Assembly: GCA_946478635.1 (NCBI GenBank)
Contig: CAMLCX010000246.1
Span: 1-7,117 of the forward strand
Length of the DNA stretch: 7,117 bases
Direction: 5' to 3'
Source: an uncultured Pseudomonadota bacterium
Lineage (GTDB): Bacteria > Desulfobacterota_B > Binatia > UBA9968
The notes beneath the pieces are model-generated. The model did no database searches. It had not been told where the DNA came from and saw nothing but the letters and a program-made list of their open reading frames with translations. Below are positions 5,723 to 7,117 of the stretch, one piece after another (positions within the stretch are counted from its first letter, which is position 1; each line of letters opens with the position of its first letter). The position numbers were made by a program, and so were the translations under genes.

Positions 5723-7111
5723 ATGTACAACGTCTTGATCGTCGAAGACCACGATCGCTTGCGCGAGCAACTCGGGCAGTTTTATGAGCAAGAAGGCTTC
5801 CGAGTAACCACCGCGGCATGCGGTGAGGAGGGAATTAAAAAGCTCGACGAAGATAAATTCGCGCTTGTTGTTTCCGACGTTAAAATGCCAGGCATGGACG
5901 GCTTTCAGGTCGCTCGTCACGTCCGCGAAAAATGTCCGGACACGGACGTCATATTGATTACCGCTTTCGGAAATATCAAGCAGGCCGTTGAGGCTATGAA
6001 ACTCGGGGCGAGCGACTATATTACCAAGCCATTTCAGCCTGAGGCGATTCGACTAGTCAGCGAGAAATTGATTGAAAAACGGCGTCTGGTCGATGAGGTT
6101 CGCGAACTGCGCCAAAAGGTCCAAGAGGAACACAATCTCGAAAATATTCTCAGCAAAAGCCCAAAGATGCTCAAGGTTTTCGATCTGATCCGGTCTTTGG
6201 CGGAGACGGATTCCGGCGTGATGATCACGGGCGAAACCGGCACGGGTAAGGAGTTAGTTGCCCGTGCCATTCACAATCTTAGCAGACGCAAGGGGAAGCT
6301 GTTCGTGGCTATTAACTGCGGCGCCTTTCCGGATACGCTCTTGGAAAGTGAATTGTTCGGCTACGAAAAGGGCGCTTTTACGGGGGCGGTGCAAAGTCGC
6401 TCCGGTAAGATCGAGATTGCCGACGGCGGAACACTTTTTCTGGACGAGATTGAAACCATGGCCCCGCCCATGCAGGTTAAGCTTTTGCGAGTATTGCAAG
6501 AGCGCGAAGTTGAACGCCTGGGGGGTAACCGTAAGGTCAAAGTGGACATGAGAGTAGTCGCCGCAACCAACGTCGATCTGAAAATCTGTCTCGCGAGGGG
6601 AAGCCTGCGCGAGGATTTTTATTACCGGATCAATGTCATTCCGCTTCAACTGCCGCCTCTCCGGGAACGGCTCGAGGATCTCCCGATTCTGATCAATCAT
6701 ATCTTGAGCAAGCATCCTGTGGCCCAGGAAAAGAAAATCCGCCAAGTCGGACCAAACGTCCTTGATCAAATGCTCGCCTATCGTTGGCCCGGTAACATTA
6801 GAGAACTTGAGAATATTCTTGAGCGCGCTATAGTCAAGTGCCAAGGTGATGTGATCGCGGATGTGGATCTGCCAATGCCGCCGCAAAGGGTGGTTGATCG
6901 CCCCTATGGCAGTGTCGTTGGGACTAACGGAGATTTTTCTTTAAAGCAGTGGTTGCTGCGCAGCGAAAAGGACTATCTCAGAAGTTTGCTGATTAAACAC
7001 AAAGGTGCGATCTCCTTGACCGCGAAGGAGGCGAAGGTCGACAACAAGACGCTCTACAGAAAGATGAGGAGGCATGGGCTGCACAAGGAATCGTTCAAAG
7101 ATCTGGGATAA
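5723..7111 (+). CDS. Sigma-54-dependent NtrC-family response regulator
   Basis: Transcription activator of 462 residues, complete. Receiver (1-120): E8/D9, phospho-acceptor D52 in SDVKMPGMDG, T80, K102. A charged, probably coiled-coil linker follows (about 107-140). The AAA+ domain has Walker A GETGTGKE (170-177), an intact GAFTGA loop (217-222) and Walker B GGTLFLDE with D241/E242, so it should remodel sigma-54 holoenzyme. The Fis-type helix-turn-helix is near 428-453 (TAKEAKVDNKTLYRKM). The start is ATG 5723, with GGAG at 5715-5718. It lies 17 nt after the PAS kinase, its likely partner. It differs from PrsR in having the ordinary short receiver loop and resembles the AtoC/ZraR-like group in layout; targets cannot be read. 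Candidate targets are its own operon, the sigma-54 promoter of prsK at 3939-3954, or EPS genes. The last bases after the stop (ATG at 7112) may open another gene, but too little is visible to call it. Confidence 0.93.
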   Translation: MYNVLIVEDHDRLREQLGQFYEQEGFRVTTAACGEEGIKKLDEDKFALVVSDVKMPGMDGFQVARHVREKCPDTDVILITAFGNIKQAVEAMKLGASDYITKPFQPEAIRLVSEKLIEKRRLVDEVRELRQKVQEEHNLENILSKSPKMLKVFDLIRSLAETDSGVMITGETGTGKELVARAIHNLSRRKGKLFVAINCGAFPDTLLESELFGYEKGAFTGAVQSRSGKIEIADGGTLFLDEIETMAPPMQVKLLRVLQEREVERLGGNRKVKVDMRVVAATNVDLKICLARGSLREDFYYRINVIPLQLPPLRERLEDLPILINHILSKHPVAQEKKIRQVGPNVLDQMLAYRWPGNIRELENILERAIVKCQGDVIADVDLPMPPQRVVDRPYGSVVGTNGDFSLKQWLLRSEKDYLRSLLIKHKGAISLTAKEAKVDNKTLYRKMRRHGLHKESFKDLG

Positions 7112-7117
7112 ATGCCT

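Noticed and set aside
6254..6886. 210-codon minus-strand open frame inside the second regulator
   Set aside because: It is a shadow of the AAA+ domain coding strand; its translation shows no family features.

Overview
The window carries two divergently transcribed gene blocks around a non-coding centre of about 0.65 kb. The leftward (minus-strand) block reads prsK, prsR, then the 5' part of a nucleotide-sugar dehydrogenase that runs off the left edge. The rightward (plus-strand) block is a second, cytoplasmic histidine kinase followed by a second NtrC-type sigma-54-dependent response regulator, which ends a few bases before the right edge.

PrsK and PrsR are the two-component system of XrtA (exosortase A)/PEP-CTERM loci. 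These loci belong to Gram-negative, exopolysaccharide-making bacteria and couple sorting of PEP-CTERM proteins with capsule or EPS synthesis. The dehydrogenase (WbpA/TviB-like) makes a UDP-uronic acid sugar precursor and fits the start of the EPS biosynthesis genes beyond the left edge. Exosortase, glycosyltransferase and PEP-CTERM genes are not in the window, so the locus type is inferred from prsK/prsR and the dehydrogenase. The phylum cannot be settled: PEP-CTERM-bearing Proteobacteria, Verrucomicrobiota and Acidobacteriota all remain possible. Two genes appear to start with TTG behind good Shine-Dalgarno sites.

Genes within each block are tightly packed (gaps of 17, 1 and 17 nt), which suggests two operons and coupled translation. 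Both regulators have a phosphorylatable receiver, an intact AAA+ ATPase with the GAFTGA loop that contacts sigma-54, and a Fis-type DNA-binding domain. The locus is therefore governed by two sigma-54 activators side by side.

The most informative non-coding signal is a consensus sigma-54 promoter (TGGCAC-N5-TTGCT) on the minus strand at 3939-3954. It lies just upstream of the likely prsK start, so the sensor-regulator operon is probably itself sigma-54 dependent and may be autoregulated. The same intergenic region holds three dyads of the form TGT-N11-ACA, a long-loop inverted repeat and a short hairpin near the second kinase. These are plausible enhancer or operator sites for one or both regulators. 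No tRNA, rRNA, insertion sequence or CRISPR array was seen.
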